The notes: generated from the sequence alone by a model not told the origin. Shown: positions 18,232-26,565, counted from the first letter of the stretch. The stretch: DNA of 64,000 bases from Massiliimalia massiliensis (GCF_900155615.1 NZ_FUHT01000003.1:62001-126000), one strand, 5' to 3'. Numbers and translations: made by a program.

Positions 18232-18300
18232 AATCTTTCTTCCTCCTGCATGGGGTTCCAATTTAGCAAAACGGCCATACGTCCCCAATCTATATAAACC

Positions 18301-18330
18301 ACTATAACACATTTTTCCGGCGATTGTAAA
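18301..18330 (-). promoter_or_regulatory. Promoter of the ACT/UPF0210 operon
   Basis: On the minus strand, TTTACA and TATAGT are separated by 18 bp and lie about 70 bp before the ACT-domain start codon. Confidence 0.6.
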
Positions 18331-18511
18331 GGCACAGTTGTAAAAATACCAATAGTATTTCGATATCGATCCGGTCAAACGGCAGAATGATGTATGACAA
18401 CCCTGGAAAAGGAAGGTGCACACAGAAAGAAAGCCTCTGCTTTACGCTCAGAGGGAGAGAAGCAGGGCTAAACCAAAAAAGCAGGTGTTGGCTGCAGGGC
18501 AGAGGTTCTAT
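18331..18511. other. Divergent intergenic region, central part
   Basis: The 361-bp gap between the divergent ACT-domain and PHP phosphatase genes holds one promoter on each side. The middle 180 bp contain no open frame I can support, and no clear hairpin, repeat or operator. It has several short purine-rich runs. Confidence 0.5.
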
Positions 18512-18540
18512 TTGCTCAGAAAGTTCACTTATGGTATAAT
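18512..18540 (+). promoter_or_regulatory. Promoter of the PHP phosphatase gene
   Basis: TTGCTC (18512-18517) and TATAAT (18535-18540) are 17 bp apart, 52 bp before the start codon. Confidence 0.75.
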
Positions 18541-18592
18541 AAAAAGAAATAAATTTTTACGGCAAATGCTTTCCAGAAAGGAATGATAGTCC

Positions 18593-19447
18593 ATGTCCCA
18601 GCCGCAGCTGATAGACTGCCATACCCATACAGCTTTTTCTTATGATTCTGATGCGGGCCTCGACGAGATGTACGGGCGGGCGGAGAAGCTTGGGATCAGC
18701 GTTTATGCTGTAACCGACCATTGTGACCACTGCTGTGATACGCCGGAGGAGCAGCTGATTCAATATGATTTTGAATTTGAACGCAGTGAATATTGGGAAG
18801 ATACCGAGGCGGCCTTCCGGGCTGTTATGGCGTTAAAAGAGCAGGAGGCAGACTCTCCGGTGAAAATTCTGAATGGGATTGAGCTTGGAGAGCCGCTGCA
18901 GGATCTAAAAAAGGCGGAGCGTATTTTAACGCGTCCCTATGATATGGTCATTGGATCATTGCACAATATTTCCGGATTCCCGGATTTTTATTTCCTTGAT
19001 TTTTCCACGATGTCCCGTCTGGAGCTGAGAGAGGTCATGGTCAATTATTTCCTGGAGCTGACGGAGCTTGCGAAATGGAACCGGTTTGATACGCTTGCGC
19101 ATATTACCTATCCGTTCCGTTATCTAAAGGAACGAAACGTCAGCTATGATATGACCTATTACGACGATATGATAGAACAGGTGTTGAAAATCCTGGCTGA
19201 TTCCGGAAAGGCGCTGGAGCTGAACACCTCCGGGCTGCGTCAAAAAATCCAGTCGACCCTGCCGGAGGAACGGTATGTAAGGCGCTTCCGGGAATTAGGC
19301 GGCGAGCTTGTAACAATCGGTTCGGATGCGCATGACCCTGCCGCGCTGGGTACCGGGATTTTAGAGGGCTATGATATTCTCCGCCGAGCGGGTTTTCGCT
19401 ATGTCGCCTATTATGAACACCGCCGGCCGGTTCAGACTGCGCTCTGA
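18593..19447 (+). CDS. Histidinol-phosphatase, PHP family (HisJ type)
   Basis: The 284-residue protein is a PHP-domain metallophosphatase. Motif I is DCHTHTAFSYDS. The metal ligands continue in VTDHCDH, VIGSLHN, DTLAHITYP and GSDAHDP. The closest named family is HisJ histidinol phosphatase. No other histidine gene lies in the window, so a different small phosphate ester is possible. It has its own promoter, and a second promoter follows for the Lrp gene. Confidence 0.85.
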   Translation: MSQPQLIDCHTHTAFSYDSDAGLDEMYGRAEKLGISVYAVTDHCDHCCDTPEEQLIQYDFEFERSEYWEDTEAAFRAVMALKEQEADSPVKILNGIELGEPLQDLKKAERILTRPYDMVIGSLHNISGFPDFYFLDFSTMSRLELREVMVNYFLELTELAKWNRFDTLAHITYPFRYLKERNVSYDMTYYDDMIEQVLKILADSGKALELNTSGLRQKIQSTLPEERYVRRFRELGGELVTIGSDAHDPAALGTGILEGYDILRRAGFRYVAYYEHRRPVQTAL

Positions 19448-19461
19448 CCGGAGGAAAAGGC

Positions 19462-19490
19462 TTGCCTAACGGTCTGTATTTTGCTATGAT
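19462..19490 (+). promoter_or_regulatory. Promoter of the lrp-aminotransferase operon
   Basis: TTGCCT and TATGAT are exactly 17 bp apart, and the -10 carries an upstream TGC extension. The start codon is 46 bp downstream. Confidence 0.75.
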
Positions 19491-19535
19491 AAGAGAATCA
19501 TAACGTTTTTTCGAATGAAAAAGGAGGTCAACGAT

Positions 19536-20006
19536 ATGAACCAATTGATCAGTTTGCTGGAAGAGAATTCCCGCTTAACCAATGCACAGCTTGCGGTAAT
19601 GCTTGATATTTCTGAAGAGGAGGTGGCGGAACAGATCCGCCAGTATGAATCGGATGGGATTTTGATTGGCTATACAGCGGTGATTGACAAGGAGCGCCTG
19701 GACAAAGAGTATGTCGAGGCATATATTGAACTGAAGGTTACGCCGAAACGCGACCACGGCTTTGATGAAATCGCGGTAAAGGTAGCCGCTTACGACGAGG
19801 TAAAGGACGTTTACCTAATGTCCGGAGGATACGACCTGATTGTGGTGGTAACCGGAACGAACTTTAAGGATATAGCAATGTTTGTCGCACGGCGGCTCTC
19901 CACCCTGGATTCGGTGGAGTCTACTGCAACCCATTTCCTCTTGAAACGCTACAAGGAGCACGGCGTGCTGCTCGATACTGCGGAGAAAGATGAGAGGAGC
20001 GTTTAA
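19536..20006 (+). CDS. Lrp/AsnC family transcriptional regulator
   Basis: The 156-residue protein has an N-terminal winged helix-turn-helix (LLEENSRLTNAQLAVMLD, then the AEQIRQYESDGIL wing). A C-terminal RAM/ACT-like domain follows (YIELKVTPKRDHGFDEIA, VYLMSGGYDLIVVV). I chose the ATG at 19536 because AAGGAGG lies 9 nt upstream. It is followed within 5 bp by an aminotransferase gene. In such pairs the regulator often senses an amino acid and controls the neighbour. Confidence 0.92.
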   Translation: MNQLISLLEENSRLTNAQLAVMLDISEEEVAEQIRQYESDGILIGYTAVIDKERLDKEYVEAYIELKVTPKRDHGFDEIAVKVAAYDEVKDVYLMSGGYDLIVVVTGTNFKDIAMFVARRLSTLDSVESTATHFLLKRYKEHGVLLDTAEKDERSV

Positions 20007-20010
20007 GGCT

Positions 20011-21180
20011 GTGATCGATTATGAAAATATGCTATCCAGCAAGACGAAGCTGATCAAGCCGTCCGGAATACGGAAATTTTTTGATATTGCGAACGAACTT
20101 GACGGTGTGATTTCCCTCGGAGTAGGGGAGCCGGATTTTAAAACCCCGTTTGCAATCCGTGAAGAGGGAATCCGCACGCTTGAAAACGGAAAGACCTGGT
20201 ATTCTGCCAACGCGGGGCTGATGGAGCTCAGGACGGAAATCAGCCGGTATCTGGAACGCCGGTTTGACATCTCCTACAATCCAAAGGACGAGGTGCTGGT
20301 GACAGTGGGCGGTTCAGAGGCCATCGACCTTTGCCTGCGTGCTCTGGTCAATCCGGGGGAGGAAGTCCTTATTCCTGAACCCAGCTTTGTCTGCTATACT
20401 CCGCTGGTGGAGCTGATCGGGGCGGTGCCTGTTCCGATTGAGACCAAGGCGGAGAACCAGTTCCGTCTTACTAAGCAGGATTTGCTGGACAAGATTACCG
20501 ATAAAACCAAGGTACTGGTGCTCCCTTATCCCAATAATCCGACCGGAGGCGTGATGCGAAGGGAGCATCTGGAAGAGATTGCGGAAGTTCTGCGGGAACG
20601 GGATATCGTGGTGATGTCCGATGAAATCTATGCGGAGCTGACCTATAATGGAAAGCATACCTCTATTGCCTCCATCGACGGGATGAAGGAGCGGACGGTG
20701 GTAGTCAACGGATTTTCCAAAGCGTATGCGATGACTGGCTGGCGGCTTGGTTATGCCGCGGGGCCTGCTCCTATTCTGAAGCAGATGACAAAAATCCATC
20801 AGTTTGCTATTATGTGCGCGCCGACCACCAGCCAGTATGCGGCGGTTGAGGCGCTGCGCAACGGAGACGAGAGCATTGAGCGGATGGCGAATGAATATAA
20901 CATGCGCCGGAGGCTGATTGTCAGCGAGTTCAACCGTCTGGGACTTGATACCTTTGAGCCGGAGGGCGCGTTTTACATCTTCCCCTGCATCAAAAGCACT
21001 GGGCTGTCCTCTGAGGAATTCTGTGAACGCCTGCTGTTTTCACAAAAGGTGGCGGTTGTGCCGGGGACTGCGTTCGGAGAGAGCGGGGAAGGGTTTATCC
21101 GCGTGTCCTATTCCTATTCTGTTACTCATATTTTAGAGGCGGTGGAACGGATTCGCCGTTTCCTCGATACCTTATCATAA
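20011..21180 (+). CDS. Class I/II aminotransferase (PatA/AspC type)
   Basis: The 389-residue PLP enzyme shows ISLGVGEPDFKTP, the YPNNPTGGVM loop, SDEIYAELTY and the PLP lysine in NGFSKAYAMTGWRLGYAAGP. The C-terminal substrate arginine is in FIRVSYS. I chose the GTG at 20011, since GAGAGGAG lies 10-12 nt upstream. An ATG at 19990 would precede that site and overlap lrp. Relatives act on aspartate, aromatic amino acids or N-acetyl-diaminopimelate, and the substrate cannot be read here. Confidence 0.92.
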   Translation: MIDYENMLSSKTKLIKPSGIRKFFDIANELDGVISLGVGEPDFKTPFAIREEGIRTLENGKTWYSANAGLMELRTEISRYLERRFDISYNPKDEVLVTVGGSEAIDLCLRALVNPGEEVLIPEPSFVCYTPLVELIGAVPVPIETKAENQFRLTKQDLLDKITDKTKVLVLPYPNNPTGGVMRREHLEEIAEVLRERDIVVMSDEIYAELTYNGKHTSIASIDGMKERTVVVNGFSKAYAMTGWRLGYAAGPAPILKQMTKIHQFAIMCAPTTSQYAAVEALRNGDESIERMANEYNMRRRLIVSEFNRLGLDTFEPEGAFYIFPCIKSTGLSSEEFCERLLFSQKVAVVPGTAFGESGEGFIRVSYSYSVTHILEAVERIRRFLDTLS

Positions 21181-21188
21181 CCTGGAGG

Positions 21189-21224
21189 AGACGGCTTTTT
21201 GTACACGCAAAAAGCCGTCTTTGT
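21189..21224 (+). terminator. Intrinsic terminator after the aminotransferase
   Basis: AGACGGCTTTTTG pairs perfectly with CAAAAAGCCGTCT, followed by TTGTC. The next gene starts 20 bp later, so some read-through is plausible. Confidence 0.8.
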
Positions 21225-21243
21225 CATAAAAGGAAGGAAGAAG

Positions 21244-22380
21244 ATGTCATTAGTCAGCATTACGCATACAGCCGGCTATGCGCCGGAACAGATCCTCAGC
21301 GATGTCCGGACGCATTTGGGACGGTTTCGCCTGACAGAACGCATTCCTGCGGACAGCCGTGTCCTGATTAAGCCAAACCTATTGATGAAGCGCAGGCCGG
21401 AGGAGTTTACCACCACGCACCCCACCCTGGTAGAAGCTGTGATTATCTGCCTGAAGGAAGCGGGAATCAAAAACATTACAGTGGCGGACAGCCCGGGAGG
21501 GCTTTATTCCGCCCAGCTCCTGAAAGGGATTTATGACACCTGCGGAATCTCGGAGGTCTGCCGCCGCCAGCAGGTGGCGTTGAACTTCTCTACTGATTCC
21601 AGGGAGATCCACAGGCCGGAAAATCATCTGGTCAAATCCTTTCCGATTATTCAGCCGGCGTGCGATGCAGATTTTATCATTGATATAGCCAAGCTGAAAA
21701 CTCATGCCATGACCGGCTTGAGCGGGACGGTGAAAAACCTGTTTGGCTGTATTCCGGGATTGACGAAGCCGGAATACCATTGGCGTTTTCCGGAAAAGGA
21801 GCTTTTTGGGGAGATGCTGGTCGACCTGTGTGAAACCCTCCGGCCCGGATTTGCCCTCGTTGACGGCGTGCAGGCAATGGAAGGAAACGGCCCCTCCGGC
21901 GGGGAGCTGCGGGAGCTTGGAATGATTGCCGCTTCCGACAGCCTTTATGATTTGGACTTTTTCCTTTGCCATGTAATCGGGATAGATCCGATGGAGATTT
22001 GTATGGTGAAAAGCTCGGTGGAACGGGGCCTTTGCTGCGGCGATCTGGACAAAATTGAGCTTGCGGGAGAGATGCCAAGGGTGCGCCCGTTTGTCATACC
22101 CCAGGACAAAGGGATTGATTTTATCGGCCATGTGCCAAAGGCGCTTCGGAAGCCGGTGAAGGGAATTGTCAACCGATTTTTCACCTCCCGGCCCGCGATC
22201 CGGAAAAAAGACTGCATTGGCTGCGGAAAATGCGCGGAAAGCTGCCCGGCCAAAACCATTGCGATCCAAAACCGGAAAGCAGTTATCTCCTATCAGCGCT
22301 GCATCCACTGCTTCTGCTGCCACGAGATGTGTCCGGTCAAAGCGATTGACATTAAGCGGACGACCTTATTTGATCACTAA
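21244..22380 (+). CDS. DUF362 domain protein with two [4Fe-4S] clusters
   Basis: The 378-residue protein has an N-terminal DUF362 domain (IKPNLLMKRRPEEFTTTHP, then KLKTHAMTGLSGTVKNLFG). The C-terminal ferredoxin module has two clusters, CIGCGKCAESCPAK and CIHCFCCHEMCPVK. Such proteins are common in anaerobes and presumably transfer electrons, but no reaction is established. The ATG at 21244 follows AAGGAAGGAAG. ispE follows after 14 bp, suggesting shared transcription. Confidence 0.9.
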   Translation: MSLVSITHTAGYAPEQILSDVRTHLGRFRLTERIPADSRVLIKPNLLMKRRPEEFTTTHPTLVEAVIICLKEAGIKNITVADSPGGLYSAQLLKGIYDTCGISEVCRRQQVALNFSTDSREIHRPENHLVKSFPIIQPACDADFIIDIAKLKTHAMTGLSGTVKNLFGCIPGLTKPEYHWRFPEKELFGEMLVDLCETLRPGFALVDGVQAMEGNGPSGGELRELGMIAASDSLYDLDFFLCHVIGIDPMEICMVKSSVERGLCCGDLDKIELAGEMPRVRPFVIPQDKGIDFIGHVPKALRKPVKGIVNRFFTSRPAIRKKDCIGCGKCAESCPAKTIAIQNRKAVISYQRCIHCFCCHEMCPVKAIDIKRTTLFDH

Positions 22381-22394
22381 GAGGGGGGAAAAGG

Positions 22395-23279
22395 ATGCAG
22401 GAGATTACAGTAAAGGCGCCTGCAAAGCTGAACCTGGCTCTGGATATCGTCGGTACGGACGGCAGGGGCTACCATCTTATGAAGATGGTGATGCAGACGA
22501 TTGGCCTGTATGATACCATTACAGTCCAAAAGCAGCCCGAAGGGACATCCGGGGAGGAGATTATCCTGTCCTGCACCCATCCGGCTGTTCCATGCAACGA
22601 GCATAATATCGCCTATGCGGTTGCCCATAGCTTTTTTGATACCTGCGGAATCAGAGATCGGAGCCTGCGGATTCATATTCAAAAGCTTATTCCGCAGCAG
22701 GCGGGTATGGCCGGCGGTTCTGCGAACGGAGCGGGCGTTTTAGCCGCGCTCAACGCGCTTTACCAGACGAAGCTGTCTTTGGAGGAATTATGCCGGATCG
22801 GGAAGGAAACGGGGGCGGATATTCCTTTTTGTCTGACCGGAGGTACGGCTTTGGTGGAGGGCATCGGGGAAAAAATCACGAAGCTGCCTGATTTGCCGGA
22901 TTGTGTGTTTGTGGTTGCCAAGCCAAAGGGAGGAATCAGTACCCAGCGGGCTTTCGCAGAATTTGACCGCAGAGGAATTGCTCCCAGCCTTGATTTAGAG
23001 AAGATGTGCAAAGCGATAGGCGAAGGGGATATCCTGAGCGTTTCAGAGAATCTCTATAATGCATTTGAGCGGGTCTGCGGCCTGCGGGATGTGGAAATCA
23101 TCAAAAATATGATGATGAGCTGCGGCGCAAAGGGCGCGCTGATGACAGGGAGCGGCTCGGCCGTCTTTGGCATTTTTACTGACCGAGGCAGAGCATACGC
23201 CTGTGAAAAGAGACTAAAGGAACGGTATGCGGAATGTTTTCTCTGCAATCCTGTTCCGCATGGCTCTGTGATTGTATAA
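22395..23279 (+). CDS. ispE: 4-diphosphocytidyl-2-C-methyl-D-erythritol kinase
   Basis: IspE is the GHMP kinase of the MEP isoprenoid pathway. The 294-residue protein starts VKAPAKLNLALDI. The ATP loop is PQQAGMAGGSANGAGVLAAL, where most family members have GGSADAA; the Asn-Gly change is mild. C-terminal motifs are LMTGSGSAVFGIF. The ribosome binding site GAGGGGGGAAAAGG is strong. spoIIR follows, separated by a hairpin. Confidence 0.96.
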   Translation: MQEITVKAPAKLNLALDIVGTDGRGYHLMKMVMQTIGLYDTITVQKQPEGTSGEEIILSCTHPAVPCNEHNIAYAVAHSFFDTCGIRDRSLRIHIQKLIPQQAGMAGGSANGAGVLAALNALYQTKLSLEELCRIGKETGADIPFCLTGGTALVEGIGEKITKLPDLPDCVFVVAKPKGGISTQRAFAEFDRRGIAPSLDLEKMCKAIGEGDILSVSENLYNAFERVCGLRDVEIIKNMMMSCGAKGALMTGSGSAVFGIFTDRGRAYACEKRLKERYAECFLCNPVPHGSVIV

Positions 23280-23285
23280 AAGAAA

Positions 23286-23335
23286 AAAAGCTGTCCATAC
23301 TTTTTCCTGAAAGCGAAAAAGGAAGGATGGCTTTT
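23286..23335 (+). terminator. Long hairpin between ispE and spoIIR, covering the spoIIR ribosome binding site
   Basis: A 20-bp stem (23286-23305 with 23316-23335) has two mismatches and two G-T pairs around a 10-nt loop. TTTTCTT follows on the 3' side. It looks like an intrinsic terminator for ispE. Its 3' arm contains AAGGAAGG, the only Shine-Dalgarno of spoIIR, so in read-through RNA translation of spoIIR would be masked. Confidence 0.75.
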
Positions 23336-23338
23336 CTT

Positions 23339-23941
23339 ATGAGCAGATGGATCAAAGCAGCTGCAATTGGTTTACTCGTAGCAATTTCCGTACAGTTTAT
23401 GACCGGTTTTGCCGCGGATTGCGGAGAGATTAGGAACAAGGTGCTCCGGTTACATATTCTGGCAAATTCTGACACCCAGGAGGATCAAGACCTCAAGCTG
23501 GCGGTACGCGACCGGATTCTGGAGGAGAGCGGAACGCTGTTTAACTGCCTTGACAGCAAAGAGGCGGCAGAGCAATCGGTGGATGAAAACCTGGAGCAGA
23601 TCGAAGAGATTGCTGCGGATGAGATCGAAAGGCAGGGGTATGATTATCCTGTTAAGGCGGAACGGGTTAGGATGTTTTTCGATACCCGCGTCTATGAGAC
23701 GTTTACGCTTCCGGCCGGGCAGTATGACGCTGTCAGGGTAACGATTGGCAAAGCCGAGGGGCATAACTGGTGGTGCGTGCTCTATCCCATGCTTTGCCTG
23801 CCCGCCGCCCAGCCCCAGGAGGAATTGGAACAGAACTTTACTGAGTCGCAGGCTGATATGATCGAAAATGCGGAGGACTATCAGGTGGAATTTGCGACAG
23901 TAGAGATTATCGAAAAGATCAAAAACTGGTTTGCCTCTTAA
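23339..23941 (+). CDS. spoIIR: Stage II sporulation protein R
   Basis: SpoIIR is the forespore-made secreted signal that triggers processing of pro-sigma E in the mother cell. The 200-residue protein has an N-terminal signal/anchor helix. Family landmarks follow: VLRLHILANSDTQEDQDLKLAVRD, the YPVKAERVRMFF region, FTLPAGQYDAVRVTIG and HNWWCVLYPMLC. The ATG at 23339 is 13 nt after AAGGAAGG. The in-frame ATG at 23327 overlaps that site. It supports a spore-forming host, together with sigK. Confidence 0.95.
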   Translation: MSRWIKAAAIGLLVAISVQFMTGFAADCGEIRNKVLRLHILANSDTQEDQDLKLAVRDRILEESGTLFNCLDSKEAAEQSVDENLEQIEEIAADEIERQGYDYPVKAERVRMFFDTRVYETFTLPAGQYDAVRVTIGKAEGHNWWCVLYPMLCLPAAQPQEELEQNFTESQADMIENAEDYQVEFATVEIIEKIKNWFAS

Positions 23942-23946
23942 CCCGG

Positions 23947-23975
23947 TTGCGCAATCCCGGAAATCATGCTATGAT
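23947..23975 (+). promoter_or_regulatory. Promoter of hflX
   Basis: TTGCGC and TATGAT are 17 bp apart with a TGC extension before the -10. The predicted transcript leader is only about 20 nt. Confidence 0.75.
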
Positions 23976-24001
23976 GGATTTACAGTTAAATCGAATACGG
24001 G

Positions 24002-25264
24002 ATGGGGGCGGAACTACTGTTTAGTACGGAAGAAACATTACAGCGCGTAGTGCTGGTCGGCGCGGATACAGGGGATTACAATGCGGAGGAATCCATTCAG
24101 GAACTCTGTGAATTGGCGGATACCGCCGGGGCGCAGGTAGTGGGGACAATGCTGCAAAAGCTGTCTGTCCCCAACAAAGCGACCTATATCGGCGCGGGCA
24201 AGCTGCATGAGCTAAAGGAGTTCTGTTCCCAGCAGGAGGTAGAGCTTGTAATCTTTGACGATGAATTAAGCGGCGCGCAGATCCGGAATATCGAGCAGGC
24301 TGTGCGTGTCCGCGTGATTGACCGGACAATGCTGATCCTGGATATTTTTGCCCAGCGCGCTCTGTCCCGGGAGGGAAAGCTGCAGGTGGAGCTGGCGCAG
24401 CAGAAATATATGCTGCCGAGGCTGACCGGACTGGGGACGGAGCTCTCCCGCCAGGGCGGCGGCATCGGAACCCGGGGACCGGGTGAAACCAAGCTGGAAA
24501 CAGACCGCCGGCATATCCGCAGGAGGATTGAAGCGCTTCAGGAAGAACTGGACAGTCTTGCGAAAAGGCGGGAACGGATTCGGAAAAGACGGCAGAAAAA
24601 CGACGTGACCACCATCGCAATTGTCGGATATACCAATGTGGGAAAATCGACGCTTCTTAACCTGCTGACCGATGCAGGGGTACTGGCCAAGAACCAGTTG
24701 TTCGCCACCCTTGATCCGACGGCGAGGGAGCTTCGGCTGCCGGATGGACAGAAGGCGGTAGTGATCGATACAGTCGGGCTGATCAGGAGGTTGCCGCATC
24801 AGCTTGTAGAGGCGTTTCGGTCGACGCTGGAGGAAGCGGCAAATGCAGACCTGATTTTAAATGTCTGTGATATTTCCTCCCCGGATGCGGAGGAACAGCT
24901 TTCCGTTACCAGGGAACTGCTCCGGGATTTGGGCTGCGGAGACACGCCGGTTTTGACCGTATTCAACAAAACGGACTTATATCAATTCCAGAGCATGCTC
25001 ACGATCAGTGATAAGAGCGTCTTTATCTCGGCAAAGGAAAACCGGGGGATTGACGGTCTGCTGAAGCTGATCTGTGAAATGCTGAGCGGGGGGAGAAGGC
25101 AGATGGAGCTTCTGGTGCCTTACCGCGACATGCCATTTCTTGACAGGATACGAAAGACCGGGAAAATTTTATCGGAGGAGTATACCGAGGATGGGATCAG
25201 GGTCAGCGCCAATGTAGACGCCAAGCTGGTCAAGGAGGCAGAAGTCTTTCGTCTGGCAGAATAA
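24002..25264 (+). CDS. hflX: GTPase HflX
   Basis: HflX is a ribosome-associated GTPase that splits stalled ribosomes under stress. The 420-residue protein has the N-terminal HflX domain with the GGGIGTRGPGETKLETDRR motif. The G domain follows: GYTNVGKSTLLNLL, DTVGLIRRLP and NKTD. The chosen ATG has no recognisable Shine-Dalgarno and lies about 20 nt after the predicted transcription start, so initiation may be weak or unusual. Confidence 0.95.
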   Translation: MGAELLFSTEETLQRVVLVGADTGDYNAEESIQELCELADTAGAQVVGTMLQKLSVPNKATYIGAGKLHELKEFCSQQEVELVIFDDELSGAQIRNIEQAVRVRVIDRTMLILDIFAQRALSREGKLQVELAQQKYMLPRLTGLGTELSRQGGGIGTRGPGETKLETDRRHIRRRIEALQEELDSLAKRRERIRKRRQKNDVTTIAIVGYTNVGKSTLLNLLTDAGVLAKNQLFATLDPTARELRLPDGQKAVVIDTVGLIRRLPHQLVEAFRSTLEEAANADLILNVCDISSPDAEEQLSVTRELLRDLGCGDTPVLTVFNKTDLYQFQSMLTISDKSVFISAKENRGIDGLLKLICEMLSGGRRQMELLVPYRDMPFLDRIRKTGKILSEEYTEDGIRVSANVDAKLVKEAEVFRLAE

Positions 25265-25329
25265 AACTGCTTTGGCCGAACCGTTCATTTTTGTGTAGAT
25301 TACCGCTATCGCGAACCCCCGTTTCATGC

Positions 25330-25335
25330 TATAAT
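25330..25335 (+). promoter_or_regulatory. Extended -10 promoter of lrgAB
   Basis: ATGC directly precedes TATAAT, an extended -10. The region 17 bp upstream reads TATCGC, a poor -35. Transcripts from here meet a terminator hairpin about 40-65 nt downstream. Confidence 0.6.
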
Positions 25336-25378
25336 CGGTTTGACAGAATGTTTCTGGTTCGAGGCGGAATAGACCTAA

Positions 25379-25408
25379 GAAAAACCGGCTGCAGCAGCCG
25401 GTTTTTTT
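25379..25408 (+). terminator. Attenuator-like terminator in the lrgAB leader
   Basis: AAAACCGGCTGC pairs perfectly with GCAGCCGGTTTT, and seven T residues follow. It sits between the lrgAB promoter and lrgA. An upstream CTGGTT (about 25353-25358) can pair with AACCGG in its left arm, which would disrupt it. This is either a leader attenuator or the end of a roughly 70-nt small RNA. Confidence 0.7.
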
Positions 25409-25472
25409 GCCGGCAGCTTCTATCCCGTCTGAGAAAAGGAGCTGGCTTGCAAGCGAGGTCGGCCTCATGCAT

Positions 25473-25514
25473 GAGAAAGGAGAGCTTTCGCCGAGGCGAA
25501 GGCTGTGAATATAA
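25473..25514 (+). repeat. Shine-Dalgarno/hairpin start element, copy C
   Basis: GAGAAAGGAG ends at 25482 and is followed by a 10-bp hairpin at 25483-25504 (AGCTTTCGCC paired with GGCGAAGGCT). The lrgA ATG is 33 nt after the Shine-Dalgarno. A 15-codon frame starting at ATG 25471 runs through the element. Its stop overlaps the lrgA start as ATGA, which would permit translational coupling. Confidence 0.65.
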
Positions 25515-25880
25515 ATGAAACTGCTGATACAAATTGCAATTGTGTTTGGAATTTGCCTTTTGGGAGAAGGAATATCCATGCTGATTCCGATTCCGGTTCC
25601 GGCAAGTGTGGTTAGTATGGTATTGCTGTTCCTCTGTCTTCTGTTCGGGTGGCTCCGGGAAGAACACATACGGGATAAGGCTGATTTTTTGCTGAAAAAT
25701 ATGGCGTTTTTCTTTATCCCGGCGGGTGTTTCCATCCTGGAGCATTTTGATACCATAAAAGGGATTATCCTCCCATTTCTTTTTATCTGTTTTTTCACAA
25801 CGATCCTAACCTTTGCGGCAACGGCCGGGACGGTTGCCCTGGTGTCCAGGTGGATGAACAGGGGGGAAAAGTATGAATGA
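25515..25880 (+). CDS. CidA/LrgA family membrane protein
   Basis: The 121-residue protein has four hydrophobic helices and the family start IAIVFGICLLGEGISMLIP. The conserved region PVPASVVSMVLLFLCLLFG and the REEHIRDKADFLLKNMAFFFIPAGV loop are present. LrgA/CidA proteins are holin-like and are linked to murein hydrolase control and pyruvate or redox-responsive transport. The stop overlaps lrgB by 8 bp. It is preceded by start element copy C and an attenuator-like hairpin. Confidence 0.92.
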   Translation: MKLLIQIAIVFGICLLGEGISMLIPIPVPASVVSMVLLFLCLLFGWLREEHIRDKADFLLKNMAFFFIPAGVSILEHFDTIKGIILPFLFICFFTTILTFAATAGTVALVSRWMNRGEKYE

Positions 25881-26565
25881 GTTTTTGCAGGAAATCTATT
25901 CGTCCCCGTTTTTTGCAATCTGCCTGAGCGTGCTGGCCTATGCGGTGGGATACTGGCTTAACCGGAAAACCGGGCTGCCCCTGCTTAACCCATTGCTGAT
26001 TGCCATTATTCTGGTGGTGCTTGTCATTCAGATCTTACATATCCCGATGGAAAGCTATAACCAGGGAGGAGATATTATCTCGATGTTTCTTGCTCCTGCT
26101 ACAGCAGTGCTGGCAGTTTCTATTTACCGTCAGCTTGATATCCTGAAGAAAAACATCGTTCCGGTGGTAGCGGGTGCGGTAGTGGGGTCGCTCGTGTCGA
26201 TGGGAAGCGTTACCCTGCTTTGCAGGCTGTTCCGGCTTGAAGAGAAAATCACGGCCTCTCTTCTTCCCAAATCAGTCACCACCCCGATTGCAATGGGAAT
26301 TTCCGAGCAGCATGGCGGCATCGTATCTGTCACAGTGGCAGCGGTTGTAGTGACAGGAATAGTCGGGGCAATGCTCGCGCCAGCCCTGATTAAGCTGTTT
26401 CGGGTAAAGAATCCAGTGGCGGCAGGTGTTGCAATCGGCACCGCAAGCCATGCGCTGGGCACCTCCAAGGCGATTGAGATCGGGGAGATAGAAGGTGCGA
26501 TGAGCGGGATTGCAATCGGAGCTGCAGGGCTTTGCACCGTAATTTTTGCAATGTTTGCCGGATGA
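25873..26565 (+). CDS. LrgB/CidB family membrane protein
   Basis: The 230-residue partner of the LrgA protein has about seven hydrophobic helices. The family motifs include KSVTTPIAMGISEQHGG and the C-terminal IGTASHALGTSKAIEIGEIEGAMSG. The start overlaps the end of the lrgA-like gene, so the two are translated together. They probably act as one membrane complex, but the direction and substrate are not shown by sequence. Confidence 0.93.
   Translation: MNEFLQEIYSSPFFAICLSVLAYAVGYWLNRKTGLPLLNPLLIAIILVVLVIQILHIPMESYNQGGDIISMFLAPATAVLAVSIYRQLDILKKNIVPVVAGAVVGSLVSMGSVTLLCRLFRLEEKITASLLPKSVTTPIAMGISEQHGGIVSVTVAAVVVTGIVGAMLAPALIKLFRVKNPVAAGVAIGTASHALGTSKAIEIGEIEGAMSGIAIGAAGLCTVIFAMFAG

Noticed and set aside
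18576-18592. AGAAAGGAATGATAGTCC before the PHP phosphatase as another start element
   Set aside because: The Shine-Dalgarno is at normal distance from the ATG and no hairpin lies between them.
25437-25470. A second, degenerate start element (AAAAGGAG with a GCTTGCAAGC palindrome) just before copy C
   Set aside because: It has no start codon at the expected distance, and the palindrome is short, so chance is likely.
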